A DNA stretch of 64,000 nt from Tetmemena sp. SeJ-2015 (GCA_027382625.1 JAJKFJ010021529.1:1-64000), one strand, 5' to 3'; shown: positions 1-10,807, counted from the stretch's first letter. A program made the numbers and translations. The notes: a model not told the origin generated them from the letters alone.

Positions 1-57
1 CATTGTTCTTATCTTAAAAAATATAAGATAAAGTTAGTTATCTTTCCAATGCTATTT

Positions 58-658
58 TCAGTAGAGCCCCAAACTTAAACAAAATGCCCTATTTGCACTT
101 AGGGTCTGAGCATACTCAACCTTAAAGCAATAAAATTATTTATTCCTGTTGTTATTAAGTTATCCTCCAAAACTTACTAGCTTTGAAACGAATTTTATGC
201 TGATATAAGAATTCAGGTCTGAAGTAGCTATTGGAGTTGTTCTTTTCCAAGGAATGACCTCCTTCTCATTTTGAATAACAAAGCAAAGAGACCCAAAGCC
301 TTGCTATCCTTACCCTTGCAATTGCTGCCCCATCATTTGACTTTCCTCACCAGCGAAGCTACCTTATGTGTGCAACTGATTGAATTAAGATGGCCTATTT
401 GCGAAGATTAAATACAAAGCAAATTTTATTTGGTGGTCCCATTATTGAGTTTTCATGCGTCATAAAGTTTCGATTCTTGCTTGGAGATCCCATAATAGAG
501 CCACTTATAATACTTGCACCCATTCCTGGGCCTCTCTCTCCTTATGCTGAATTTCTTATCTTAAAAGCAAAGGATGTTTTAAATCCCATATCTATCCTCT
601 GCTTTAATAAAATATTCAACCCAAATTAAGCTTCATGCAATGCCATAAAGAGCCACAT
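58..658 (-). CDS. Hypothetical protein, possibly concanavalin-A/L-type-lectin-like
   Basis: Reading with TAA/TAG as Gln gives a protein starting MWLFMALHEA at 658. It carries GFKTSFAFKI about 30 residues in and GSLCFVIQNEKEV later, spacing that recalls the F-x-F-x-I strand and the GDGFAFVIQN strand of legume/L-type lectin folds. The last coding stretch ends at a TGA at 58-60. The frame changes once between the two halves (near 345), so an unresolved IES or a base error lies there. It sits immediately downstream of the GCP4 5' block on the same strand. The lectin assignment is by eye on two short motifs; it could be an unrelated beta-sandwich protein or an incomplete gene running off the window edge. 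Confidence 0.35.
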
Positions 659-699
659 TTTCTTGAGGTCTTTTGAGATTTAATTTTTATTACATAATT

Positions 700-2243
700 C
701 TTCTTACTGTCAACGTAGACATCTCCTGAGTATATCAAGTGCATCATAGTCTAAAAATTGGAGAAGTTGAATTGAAAAGACCTCAGCTTCAATTTGAACC
801 TTCTCAGATAGATATCATCTTCAAGACCAAGCTTTACTATAGTTTGCTAGTAGGGCCCTAGATTCAAATCAGACTCAGCTGTCGCTTAAGGAGCTAACTG
901 CATAATAGTTCTAGCTTCTTCAAGGAAAGTCTAATAGAATTCTCCTTTTGAGATGAGGAAGTAGTTCTTTATCTCTTTCATGTGATCCAAAAGATTCGCT
1001 TTAACAACGACCAAATGGAGTAATCTACTTGCGATACACTCACGGATTTCTTCTATGATACGAGATATTAGAATTACATTAAACTCTGGCATCTTTTAAA
1101 GCTTCATTATGGCCTCTGAGAAAGCTTCCAAATCACTAATTGGTATTCTATCAGACACTTAGGTCCTTTTAGATTGGAGAACTCTTACTGCTTTACCAAT
1201 GAAGAGAATTTTCTCTGCCAAAGAAGGAGGGAAATAGGAACATGGTAACATAGATATTCTCAAGGTATAAACTGAGTTCCACTCATCATCTCTAGCATCA
1301 TCATCTGTACCCAAGCTTTCAGGATCCATAGTTAGAATTGACCCCACTAAATTCAAGCTAGTCATGCTGAGTACTGATTAGTTAGCACTTATATTTAACT
1401 TAGATTCTTCTCCATCCTCTCTCTTTCCAGATCCTGGCCCACCTGAACTGTTTAACTTATGTATAAAGAACTCCTCACAAAGATCAACTAACTAACCATG
1501 GACTATCCAAGCATTAATTTAATGGAAAAGGACTCTATGACAGCCTAAGAGAATCTTGTTAAACAAAGCCTTAATGACTGGATTTCCAGTAGTGCATCTT
1601 TAATAGATTGCATCAAGCAACTATCCTCCCTTTAAACTCTGCTCCTCGATCTCCTGCATCAATGAAAGAATCGCAGGGAACATTTGGTGATAGATTGCGA
1701 GCTTCTGTTAAAGTTGCGGGATTGTTATTGCCCTATCTTTTAAAAACTCATGCTCTATTGCTAATAGGTGTTCTTTGTAAGTGATGAGTATCTCATTTGT
1801 ACCAGAGCAAAATGCTTTTATATATACACCTTGAAGTTCATCTTCCCCCTCCTCTTCAGCTTCTTCACTTTAAGACATATTTAGCAAATATTAATATGAC
1901 CAAAGCTTATTTTGGTTTTCATTGTTATTATTTTGTTGGTGTTAATCTTTAAATTTCTCATTCTGATACATGTCATTATAAGCTAATTGAATGGCTAACT
2001 TGGATATACCACCATATTGGTTTAGGAAGCCTTAATTTATTTGAACAAGTAACCTAGAACTGCAATTCTATTTATCATTTCTACCTCTGCCTAAGAAAGG
2101 AAGTCTAATTTTGGATTAACTAAGAATGTTTCCTCTGTCTCAATTAGAATTGAACCTGTGTGCCCAATTTAATTTAAATTTTAATAACTATTGTGGATAA
2201 TTTAATTTCAATAAATAAGAGAAAGCAATAACTCGTGCAGCAT
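700..2243 (-). CDS. TUBGCP4: Gamma-tubulin complex component 4, 5' block of a scrambled gene
   Basis: GCP4 (Spc97/98 family) is a core subunit of the gamma-tubulin ring complex that nucleates microtubules. The protein starts MLHELLLSLIGHTGSIL, matching the GCP4 N-terminus. It continues with GVYIKAFCSG, GGQLLDAIYQRCTTGNP, FHQINAWIVHGQLVD, a PSLAEKILFIGKAVR stretch typical of the family, and IKNYFLISKGEFYQTFLEEA. About 430 of roughly 650 expected residues are here, then homology stops near 700. The matching C-terminus lies inverted on the plus strand at 6540-7101. One IES (2166-2213) interrupts codon 10-11. A frame break near 2050 is unresolved. The middle of GRIP2 (about 100 residues) was not found in the window. 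Confidence 0.8.
2166..2213. other. IES in GCP4 (pointer AAT, 48 bp)
   Basis: AAT at 2166-2168 is repeated at 2214-2216. Removing one copy and the AT-rich insert joins MLHELLLSLI to GHTGSIL, the expected GCP4 N-terminus; unexcised, the frame hits TGA at once. Confidence 0.75.
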
Positions 2244-2464
2244 TTTAAATTTAAGATCTTGATTTAAATTTTTCCCTCAAATTAATTCAAATTTAATTCT
2301 TTTAAGAGCAATAAGCAAGAGAGAAAAAAGAGAATAGAAAATTTATAGGAATGAGAATTCTAGATTTATCTATTTACAGTTATACTCTCTCTTCCCAATT
2401 TAAAATAGTACACATATTTCATGATATAAGCCATTTCTAGGGTTTGTAGTAGGAGGGATGTGCA

Positions 2465-2928
2465 ATGTATATGGCTGCCTTAAGTCCTGCTGCAAAGACT
2501 AGCAATGATACTAAACATAGGTGTGAGATATTATGCTCATAAATAATTTTTGATCTCTGCTTTTGCAGCGTTTATTTAACTTACAAAAGTGCCTAATCCA
2601 GAAGAATATTTAGTAGACCCAGCTGTTATAGATAGTTATTATATTATCTTTAGGATCGAATGCTACACAATACAACTATAAATCATAGTTAGAAGGGGAG
2701 GATTATGAATTTACTTACGACTCTGAGCGCTGTTTCAATCAAGAAGAATAAGAAATTGAGAGGAATTAGAAGCAAAACAGGGAACTCTCGTTTCATAAGT
2801 CTCCCTAAAAGTCCAAAACGGAAGAGGAAAGTTTGCCATACCAAGAAAAAGGACCAGAAAATTATGCAAAAGTGCATTACAACTTGGATTCTAAATACAG
2901 AATGAGAAATGAGAGCCTTCTTATATGA
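2465..2928 (+). CDS. Small hypothetical protein (130 aa)
   Basis: The gene starts MYMAALSPAAKTSND, has a GTGTGA..TTTGCAG intron at 2521-2568 (48 nt) and one IES, and ends at TGA 2926-2928. With both removed the length is 393 nt, exactly 131 codons. The protein is polar, rich in Gln, Glu, Asn and Ser, and has no hydrophobic segment or motif I recognise. It lies between GCP4 and TTLL12 on the plus strand. The clean frame after splicing and excision is the main evidence that it is real. Confidence 0.5.
2631..2653. other. IES in small hypothetical gene (pointer GAT, 23 bp)
   Basis: GAT at 2631-2633 repeats at 2654-2656. Excision joins SRPSCYR to SNATQYNY in one frame. Confidence 0.55.
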
Positions 2929-2969
2929 GAAGAAAGTTTAAAATTATGCCAAAATTATTTCATTTAAGA

Positions 2970-3173
2970 GCCTTACCCAATTAGAGCGAATCCAATAATC
3001 TTTTGAAGGTCCATGTTTGGGTTATTATAGGAGCCAGTCTGAAGTAGTTTATCACCGTTGATGTCGTAGAAGAATGTGAGAGTGTTGCAAATTATCTCCA
3101 AGATAGTGAAGATAAAGAACGTGTATATTTTAGAGGATATGGAATTTGCAGTAACTAACTAATCTGTGTTCAT
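2970..3173 (-). CDS. Small putative membrane protein (end unresolved)
   Basis: From ATG at 3173 the minus strand reads MNTDQLVTANSISSKIYTF, a hydrophobic segment FFIFTILEIICNTLTFFY, then DINGDKLLQTGSYNNP and DLQKIIGFALIG. After GFALIG comes GGTAAGG, which may be an intron donor or an IES edge; I could not place the 3' end. Family unknown. It is convergent with the hypothetical gene at 2465-2928. Confidence 0.35.
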
Positions 3174-3435
3174 TTTTCAAATAACCTTTCTATTACTTTC
3201 TTTAGGGAATAATTCTTGAATTAATTTATAATTTGAATTCTTAATTGTTATAATCGCTCTAGTCATTTAGAATCGACACAATTAAAAAGAGCAAAGGAAT
3301 AAGGATCCTGAGTTCATGAGTCGCTTAATTGTCAGAAGAGTGCTTTATTTATTAGTATTCATACTAAATATATTTAGTAACACACCCTTCAAAATTTCTA
3401 GAAAGCTTAACTAAACATTCCATCTTTTTATCATT

Positions 3436-6416
3436 ATGGAGTCAGCACCTTCTTCCACAAACTTTATTTTAAAGCAGCAATTTTATTAACATTAATTAAC
3501 CATCCCCTGTCTTTTGAAGACTTTATTCAGTACCACGGTATCCAACTCTACGCAGTTGGATTTCCTCGTAACCTGGAGCGCACTCTCTTTGACAAACTTA
3601 CCTAATAAGCATTCGACATTGGAAACAAAGTTAAGATCATAGTCAATGAAGAGGAAGAGAGAATTGAACTGCAGTGCAGGGAGGGAGCAGGAAAGATTCA
3701 TAAGGATAGCGATGCTTATCTAATTGACCATATGTGGACCTTCAAGTATACATAGTGCATATATCTCAATTAAATAATGAGAAATCTTCTTTATTTACAG
3801 AGACGCAGAACCCACTCTAAGAGAAAATGATGCTCTCCTTGAGAAGATTGCTCGATAGCACATGCAAGTACTCTGAGAAACAGGATCTTCCCGAAGAAGC
3901 AATTAAGGCTTACTCCAAGTCTCGCCCAACTCTCCCATAGTATCTCCAAACCTTGAATGAAGAAACTAAGATCTACGATTTTGATGAGTACGGTATTGTG
4001 AATCTCGATGTGCTGCCATTCTCATAGAACTTTATTTTTAGAATGCAGAAGAGATCTCGCTCTATGGAAACAATGTTGGGAATCCAGGTTAGATCACTAC
4101 ATTCTTATTACCCTTGCCAAATCTGAAAGCTTTATGGTTGAATGAGAATCCTGTCGTTGACAATTGCGTCAACTTCAACACTATCGGAGAGATGATTTAT
4201 CAAGTGGGAATTAATTTTTAATTATGATGCCAGCTCTTGAGATCTTGAATAGCAAGTTTACTAGCAAAGCCGGAAGATGGGCGATGCTCTTTTACGCCAG
4301 GGACCAGTAAGCTAAAGAACTTAATGAAATCAGATCACTAGATCTAAGCGGAAAGGGAGTCTTGAACATCAAAGACATCTCAGTATTTGATGAAATGACT
4401 AGCTTGTCAACTCTCAACCTAGGTGATCATTTTTATTTTTTCACTTGTATAATGATCACCCAGAGTTCTTCATGACAGAGCAAGAAATCCTAGAGATCAA
4501 TTTATTTTGAGAAGTAGGAGGAGCAAAAATCAGGAGCATAGCACGATGAGAATGGATCAATAGACTTCCTCCAAAGACTTCACACCATCGATGACTTGCT
4601 CAACAAATTGAAATGGGTTAGAAGTTTGCATTGTGATGAGTCTCTGGAAAACTATATTCTCCAGACTCGCTCAGAGAAAGGTTTCTTGCCATCTCTACTT
4701 GAGATAAACAGGGTTTCAATTAGCATCGTAGATGAGAAACAGAGAGACAAGGAAAAGAACATCAGAAGAGTGATGGATAAGATCTGGATGCATCTTGGAA
4801 CTTACAGAATAGTAAAAGAAGACCAAATGGACGAGGAGAATGCTTGGTACCTTAATGGATGAAGGTGGGAACCGCAATGCGTCATAGTGATCAGCCCAAC
4901 TTTGCAGTCCATCCTTTCATTTACTCTCCTAACAATAAGCTAGATGATCTTTCTCATTTATTTTAGATAAATGATCAAACAATTACCTACAGCATCGCTT
5001 GGCCTACTCACGATTATTTAAATTTGATCCTAAGTTTGAACTCTATTTTTGCGATATTAATGAAGGAGAAGTCATCTTCCGAGAATAATTCGCAATTTAT
5101 CTGTTTAAAAAGTTCTTTAAAGAGATTTCTTGAAGGGAATAGATGAGAGTAAATTTAGATCTGCTCGCCTCTCCTGTCTGGTTTAACACCCCTGAGCAAT
5201 ATTTCCAAGAGCAGCTTAAGATTTACAAAGGCATTTTTTAATTGAATTGAAATCAAATCAAGCATTAAGCCAAGTGAAGATGCAATGGAGATCCATCAAA
5301 AGTACTAGCAGAAATACGATAGAGTCCAATCAATCGATAAAGAATGCAAATTAGACCCTGCGACTCCAATTGTAGTTTACACAGACTATGCCTAGATTCA
5401 GGATCATTTAAAGAATGGACGCTTTGAATTGACAGAAGACCCATTCAAATCTTAAATAGCTTGGGTAACAGTAGATTACTATGCTGTTCTAAGAAATTAG
5501 ATTGACCTTGAAGTTGACAAGAAATACTTCAACCAGTTCCAATACGAAGGCACACTTGTCATGAAAAACCATCTTGCTCAACTTGTTCAAACCACATTAA
5601 ATGTATTTAAATCTCTCATAAGATGATCATAATGATTGAAAATCATTAAACGAAAAAGATTAGGATGTTATTCAAGAGACCTTCATATTGAACGACTACT
5701 TACCTGCATTTATGGGTCGCTTCTAGGAAATGCGCAAACTTGGCCTAGATAACTCTTGGATTCTAAAGCCAACTAACATGGCTCGCTCCATGGATACATT
5801 TGTTACAAATAATTTGGACTAGATCGTGAGAATGGTAGAGACCGGACCAAAGATTGCATAGAAGTACATTCACGACACCTTAACCTACAAGGGTAAGAAG
5901 TTCGACATGCGCTTTGTGGTGCTCCTAAAGTCAGTTCTTCCCCTGGAAGTGTATGTCTACGATGAATTCTATACACGCCATTCTAACAACGCATACGATA
6001 TGAGCGAGAGTAGTTTCCATAACTATGAGACTCACTTCACTGTCATGAACTATAAGGAAGGAGTAACTCTTACTAATGTTCGTTACTTCGATTTCGAGAG
6101 ATCATTTGATGAGGAGTATGAGGGAAGAACTAATTTTGCTACTATTAAGTAAAAGATTCACGCTGCCATCAAGAAGATCTTCATTGCTTTCCAAGTGAAA
6201 TATGGCAAAGAGTTCGAAGCTCTCGGAGATCAGAGCCGCAATTGCAGAGCCATGTATGGAGTTGATGTAATGGTTAATGACAAATATGAGCCTAAGATTT
6301 TAGAGGTAACATTCTCTCCTGACTGTAAGAGAGCTTGCAGATTTAATCCTGATTTCTTCAATGAAGTCTTCGGGTGCCTCTTCTTAAATGAGGAGAAGAA
6401 TGTGACTCTAATTTGA
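3436..6416 (+). CDS. TTLL12: Tubulin-tyrosine-ligase-like protein 12
   Basis: TTLL12 is a conserved two-part protein: an N-terminal SET-like region and a C-terminal TTL-like ATP-grasp domain. Animal members are thought to lack ligase activity and act as tubulin/histone-binding pseudo-ligases. Here the start MESAPSSTNFIQYHG precedes the conserved LIDHMWTFK. A leucine-rich stretch (LPNLKALWLNENPVVDN; LNEIRSLDLSGKGV) follows, as in plant homologues. The TTL core shows WILKPTNMARSMDT, VVLLKSVLPLEVYVYDEF, HFTVMNY, CRAMYGVDVMV and LEVTFSPDCKRACRFNPDFF, ending at TGA. One intron (3746-3800, GTATAC..TTTACAG) and nine IESs interrupt it. After removing them, and three apparent extra single bases (near 3865, 4853 and 4861), 893 codons remain. 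It is flanked by the two halves of GCP4. Confidence 0.93.
3461..3519. other. IES in TTLL12 (pointer ACTTTATT, 59 bp)
   Basis: ACTTTATT occurs at 3461-3468 and 3520-3527. Excision joins MESAPSSTN to FIQYHGIQLY in frame. Confidence 0.8.
3746..3800 (+). other. Spliceosomal intron in TTLL12 (55 nt)
   Basis: GTATAC..TTTACAG with canonical ends; removal joins HMWTFK to DAEPTLREN in frame. It differs from the IESs in having GT..AG and no flanking direct repeat. Confidence 0.75.
4025..4038. other. Ultra-short IES in TTLL12 (pointer TAGAA, 14 bp)
   Basis: TAGAA at 4025-4029 and 4039-4043. Excision joins DVLPFSQN to AEEISLYGNNVGNP, restoring the leucine-rich repeat. Confidence 0.7.
4192..4223. other. 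IES in TTLL12 (pointer ATGAT, 32 bp)
   Basis: ATGAT at 4192-4196 and 4224-4228. Excision gives TIGEMMPALEILNSKF. Confidence 0.75.
4424..4452. other. IES in TTLL12 (pointer TGATCA, 29 bp)
   Basis: TGATCA at 4424-4429 and 4453-4458. Excision joins STLNLGD to HPEFFMTEQEI. Confidence 0.75.
4493..4508. other. IES in TTLL12 (pointer GAGA, 16 bp)
   Basis: GAGA at 4493-4496 and 4509-4512. Excision joins EQEILE to KQEEQKSGAQHDENG in one frame. Confidence 0.6.
5012..5025. other. Ultra-short IES in TTLL12 (pointer GAT, 14 bp)
   Basis: GAT at 5012-5014 and 5026-5028. Excision joins IAWPTHD to PKFELYFCDI, as expected for the family. Confidence 0.65.
5123..5140. other. 3n IES in TTLL12 carrying an in-frame TGA (pointer AGAT, 18 bp)
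   Basis: AGAT at 5123-5126 and 5141-5144. The 18-bp insert keeps frame but contains TGA at 5131-5133; excision gives FFKEMRVNLDLLASPVWF. Confidence 0.65.
5233..5245. other. Ultra-short IES in TTLL12 (pointer ATT, 13 bp)
   Basis: ATT at 5233-5235 and 5246-5248. Excision joins KIYKGI to EIKSSIKPSEDAM; without it a TGA follows within four codons. Confidence 0.65.
5595..5643. other. IES in TTLL12 (pointer CATTAAA, 49 bp)
   Basis: CATTAAA at 5595-5601 and 5644-5650. Excision joins LAQLVQTTLN to EKDQDVIQETFIL. Confidence 0.8.
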
Positions 6417-6539
6417 AATACTCCTCATAGTTATTTACCTATTTATTTTGTCACTTTGACTACGCTTATTTTAACTCTTTCATGATAGGAGTGAGTTTAA
6501 ATATTTCAAATTAAGCTTTTTCTCTTTCAAGACAAAGAG

Positions 6540-7101
6540 ACAAAACTGGAGATTAGGTTAATAACTACAGAGGAATATCCTAGTACGCTAAGAGTTCCAA
6601 AGAAAAGTGTGATGGCCAAATTTTAACCATGATACCATCTTTCTCCGCTGAGCTTAATGAAGCAATAGGCTAAAAGAAATTTAAGTTATTATAAAGTATT
6701 ACAAGGTATAAGGAAACACATAGTCACTGAGCACACTCCACCTATTATTGAAAGAACCTTAGTTATGTTTGAAAATATTCAATTTGCAATTACTCAAGTT
6801 TTATAATTTTGATTTCGAGAAGATAAGAATACAATTCCAGGAGAGCAGTAACAGGATGTTTAAATTGCTTTCTAACTTCAAAAATTACCACCAAAGCTCG
6901 CCCTACCTAGCATAGCTGCTCCTGAGACTTGACTATAACAATTACCTTAGCAATTTAAAGGCTAATTAAATTCGATAATTAATCTATTTAAATTTATTGA
7001 ATCTTTCTGAAAAGATAGAAAACGAGCGCAATATGAATATTTTGAACTAGCAGTAAATTTTAATGCGCCAGCAAAATCAGAATCACCAATTCTATCGATG
7101 A
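6540..7101 (+). CDS. TUBGCP4: GCP4 C-terminal block, inverted relative to the 5' block
   Basis: This plus-strand stretch encodes FSAELNEAIGQKKFKLLQSI, then LHLLLKEPQLCLKIFN, then MFKLLSNFKNYHQSSPYLAQ and LLLRLDYNNYL. The last piece matches the GCP4 C-terminus (LAQLLLRLDYNKYY in vertebrates). The frame then runs through a Q/N-rich tail to TGA 7099-7101. It begins just after the TTLL12 stop and points the opposite way from the GCP4 5' block at 700-2243. It cannot stand alone as a gene because the first 400-plus residues of the family are absent. One frame change near 6727 is unresolved, so more than one segment may be present. Confidence 0.7.
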
Positions 7102-7212
7102 AAGAATGATTATTTGAGTTATTTCATCTTCTTACATTTTCTACTCATAGTTCATTCAGCTATTCAATTGGATATCTATTAAATTAAGTAACTTTTAAAT
7201 ATCAGAACTTTA

Positions 7213-7422
7213 ATGAAAATTATGATCCATGTTTGGTCAGAATAACTTAGAAGTATTTAGAAGGATACTATAACCTGTTTTATTCATCGCAATTTAAGGA
7301 TTATTTTTGTTTATATTAATTTATTCCTGCTATGTGTTATGTTGCTTTGCATCCCTGCTTTGGCTTTTAAGTTAAGCAATTTAGAGCAAACTGTTACCAA
7401 CAACACTTCTTCTAAAACCTGA
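7213..7422 (+). CDS. Short putative membrane peptide
   Basis: ATG at 7213 opens a 69-residue frame with one hydrophobic segment (RIIFVYINLFLLCVMLLCIP), a short polar tail ending NNTSSKT, and TGA at 7420-7422. No homology is recognised. It may be a fragment of the neighbouring coding stretch at 7470-8015 or a chance frame. Confidence 0.25.
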
Positions 7423-7469
7423 ATTTTAAATTATGACAACTCTCATAATTATTTAATCCTTGACTCTGA

Positions 7470-8015
7470 TTTGGTATTCCTAGTGCTTACGTGGCGGAAA
7501 AATTTATAGAAGAATTTGGACTACGGTTTGACGAAGACTTAAAATCAAAGAGTGTCTTTGCGAGAACACTTTTATCTCCAGTAACCTTAAAATTATAGGA
7601 AGAGGATAACTAGGAGCCAATTGGACATAATAAAATATAAATAAGACTGTTCAAAGCAGTTCTACTTTAACCGCCTTTACTTTCCCCTGATAATATGTTT
7701 ATTTTCTTATTCCTTTCAATAAGTGCTTTGCTGATATCTAGCACTGCTAAAAACATAAACAAGTGTATAATTTAACTGAATGTGAATACTGGTGCTGCTC
7801 TTCAAAACCTAGATAAAAATACCTCATTTTATATTAAACCTTCTTCATCAAGTTGCTTCAGTGCGGGTAGGAAATTTCCTGAAGACATCAACTAGTCATG
7901 CCTCATTCTTTTTATGTTTGACTTTTTGAGAATAGCCTTCTTAGCTTACTCTTAGAGTTGTTATCTAATTTTGTCATCAAATTCCGTAAACTGTTTGTAC
8001 TCTTTCTGGGAATGA
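7470..8015 (+). CDS. Hypothetical protein fragment with hydrophobic segments
   Basis: After a TGA near 7468 a single frame runs FGIPSAYVAEKFIEEFGLRF, LLSPVTLKLQEEDNQEP, then a hydrophobic stretch MFIFLFLSISALLISSTAK and ends SVNCLYSFWE before TGA 8013-8015. If translation starts at the internal ATG (7695) the product has a signal-peptide-like start. No start codon is visible for the longer frame, so an upstream coding segment may be missing. It is convergent with the gene at 8052-9763. Confidence 0.35.
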
Positions 8016-8051
8016 ATTATAATCTTTGAATGTGATTGGCTCATACTCAAA

Positions 8052-9763
8052 TCAAAATTTCCATTATAAAAAAAGACAAATACTCGATCTCAAGAATCTT
8101 CTCTAGTTATGTGAAAATTAAACTTCTCTCTTACTACCTCTCGAGCCTGCTCCCCTTGCAGAAGAATTGAGATTGTCTGGACTATTGAGACCTCCCCCTG
8201 CTTTTTAGAGTTTTGCAAGTTTACTAGCCAGAGCATCAATGTTAAAAGCTCTTTGCAAATGATTGAAAAGCATCTGATCACTTCTATGATACTTTTTCTC
8301 AATCTCTTGTGACATTTTGAAAAATTACTCCTTCGTCATTTAGAGCTTTTATTGATTAGGACGCTTTAAGTAAGACTCTCCTTGCAAATTAGTTACTCTA
8401 TCCTTATAAGCTACGCCATAGTTCATCTACAAAACTTTCCTGGCTGCTGATTGAGAGTCGTAGATTTGTATAACGTTATTATCGTTTTAGATCAAGTGAT
8501 CGAAGTCTATCTGATTCAGCTCCGAATTAGTTTTTCTATTGGCAGATGACGGGGTATCTGCAAAACCATCGAAAGACTCATCTCCTAACTCATCTCGTCG
8601 ATGTTTAGACATTTCTCTCAAAAAATCTCCAAAGCTGGTTTGATGATTTAATGCGGGCACATCTAGGTTCATCTTTACCAATTCTGGAAACTATTTTGGC
8701 AAACGTTCAACTCTCACCTTTCTCTTTTTCTCTTCAAGAAGTCCAGAGTTTCCTCCTCCCTAACTGATCCCACCACTGGAGAGCAGCCTTAAATTCAAAT
8801 CTAGGTTAGTAAAATCGCCGCTCATTAGCTAGTTAAAATCTGTAGTTGTGATTCCTCCTAAAACTGTTGCATCAAGTTGTTAAGAGGGATTATCGCTGCT
8901 CTGATTTAACAATAGATAAGATAAATTTCTCATCTTCTTTTTTCTTCTTCTCTAAAGTTCTTTGATGTGATCTTTTTTCCTTTGCTGCATCCTCAGTTTT
9001 TCAATGAGCATTTTGGTTTTCTCGTCCATAATTTCATAAGGCCTGGGGATTTAGTCATCCAGCTTTTTCTATCTGAAGTGAATGACTTCTAAAATTTTAT
9101 TTTAGGGAGATTGCTGGCGCTACTTTTTCTATGAAAAATTATCAGGGGAGGATTTCTCAGAGAGATAAGAGCCTCTACGGTACTCTGATGAGCTTCCTAG
9201 TTTAGAAATTTATTTCTTAATTCCATAAGAACTCCTCTTAGAATACTTTGGATCTCCATTCTTGAGCATTCTTATAATGATTAATGAAAGTAGCATTCAT
9301 TAATTTGTGTAAGCATTCCGATCATACCCCCAAGGCCACCATAGCTATCATTCATTGACTCATTTTTGAAATTCAAGTTAAGTTGAGGGCGTTAAACATT
9401 GAGTTAGTCAGAGACATTATCACGGCCTGGAGCAATTGGTTCTGTGTACATATCATTTTCAAAACACTAATCTAGTCGCATGTCCTGCTATGGATGGGAG
9501 AATAAGGAAATTATCGCTAGCTTTGAAACGATTCGCTTTGCAATATATGGCTTCATTCTCATCATTAATTCCTTTTCTCTTATTTTCAAAATAGCTTATT
9601 CAACTATACCCTCGAAAGTTCTCTAGCTGATCTTTATAGAATCATAGGTCTCTTTAAAAGGCTTATAAGCAGGCAGATTATTATCATGAGACTTGCGAGC
9701 AGCTTAATTCATAAATTTTTACTGCTACTAGCTTTGAGAAACATTTCTTTGACCAGCCTTCAT
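8052..9763 (-). CDS. Hypothetical protein, 561 aa
   Basis: From ATG 9763 the protein starts MKAGQRNVSQSQQQQKFMNQ and ends SICLFLQWKF before TGA 8052-8054. One 26-bp IES lies near codon 155; removing it leaves 1686 nt, exactly 562 codons. The N-terminal part has a basic helix (KIREKELMMRMKPYIAKRIV). The centre has a basic stretch (LRMQQRKKDHIKELQRRRKK) resembling a short coiled coil or nuclear signal. The rest is Ser/Gln-rich and probably disordered. Family not recognised. Divergent from the BTB gene at 9849, with 85 bp between start codons. Confidence 0.6.
9275..9300. other. IES in hypothetical gene (pointer TAAT, 26 bp)
   Basis: TAAT at 9275-9278 and 9301-9304 (ATTA on the coding strand). 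Excision joins GMIGMLTQI to IRMLKNGDPKYSK in frame. Confidence 0.6.
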
Positions 9764-9848
9764 TATTATTTATTTTTTCCTAATATAGAATTCTACAATT
9801 TACAACGACCGAAAACTTACCTCTATAATATTATTATCTGCTTCTAAA

Positions 9849-10807
9849 ATGGCTAATTTAAAAGAATTGGAATTATCTACAAATAAATTAATGGAGACGA
9901 ACCTTTAATTCCCAAAAATTGTCAGGCTGAGTGTGGGTGGAGTGCATTTTGAGACTTCCCTCGACACCTTAATTTCAGATCCTAACTTTTATGCTCTCAG
10001 CCATGTTTTCAGGGCGTCATAATGTGATGAAGGATGAGGATGGGCGCTATTTCATTGACAGAGATGGAACTCACTTTCGCTACATTTTAAACTATTTGCG
10101 CGACGGCAACACTTACATTCCTTTTGACAATTAGCAACTCGTTGACGAGCTCTATAATGAGGTGCAGTATTTCAACATTGAAAATCTGTTGCATAAGTTG
10201 GAATAGGAGAGGCAGAGTGGGGGAAAGAAAGTCTCCTATACCAAGATCCTTGAGCTCATAAATTTCGCCACCAAGCCAGTTCAGATGCCTTGCTTGAAAT
10301 TCTCCAACATCAGCTTGAGATACCTAAACTTAGAGAAGTCAAACCTCAGAGGTAGTGACTTTTCAAATTGCCAAGCGCAAGAGATTTCTTTCAACTTTGC
10401 TAATATCTAGAACTGCAATTTCAACGAATCAAACTTCAAGAATTCTATTAAGTTGTTATATATGAGCAATTAAATTTTGGTTGAATTCTTCTTTCAGAGA
10501 GGCAAATGTGAGCAGAAGCACTTTTATCAATGGAAACTTCATGCATGTGGACTTTTACAAATGTGTAGCTAAAGATTGCAACTTTAATAAGGCGAGGCTG
10601 TCGAATGCTGACATGAGAGAGGGAGACTTTGAAAATTCAAACTTTAATGAGGCCACTCTTTACGGAGCTAACTTAGAAAGAGCTAATCTTTAGTTCTGCA
10701 CTCTTACTGAGACAAATCTAGACAGAGCCAATCTAACCAACTTAAGAGGAGGTAGTGATAGAAACGCCGCATCAGGTATGGGTGCATCAAATAATTTCAC
10801 TGAATGA
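9849..10807 (+). CDS. BTB/T1 (KCTD-like) protein with pentapeptide repeats
   Basis: The N-terminus has a potassium-channel-tetramerisation BTB domain: KIVRLSVGGVHFETSLDTL, then MLSAMFSGRHNVMKDEDGRY, FIDRDGTHFRYILNYLRDG. BTB/T1 domains oligomerise and often act as adaptors for cullin-3 ligases. The C-terminal half is a pentapeptide-repeat beta-helix (NLEKSNLRGSDFSNC; NFNESNFKNSSFREANVSRS; ADMREGDFENSNFNEATL). KCTD9 and bacterial relatives share this pairing. One IES (10440-10482) sits in the repeat. One extra T in a TTTT run near 9994 breaks the frame between NF and MLSAMF. Correcting both leaves 305 codons. Ends at TGA 10805-10807. Confidence 0.85.
10440..10482. other. IES in BTB/pentapeptide gene (pointer GAATTCT, 43 bp)
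   Basis: GAATTCT at 10440-10446 and 10483-10489. Excision joins NESNFKNS to SFREANVSRS, keeping the five-residue repeat register. Confidence 0.8.

Noticed and set aside
5131..5133. TGA as a sense codon (Trp) in TTLL12 and other genes.
   Set aside because: Trp is encoded by TGG throughout, genes end in TGA, and each internal TGA can be removed by a pointer-flanked 3n IES.
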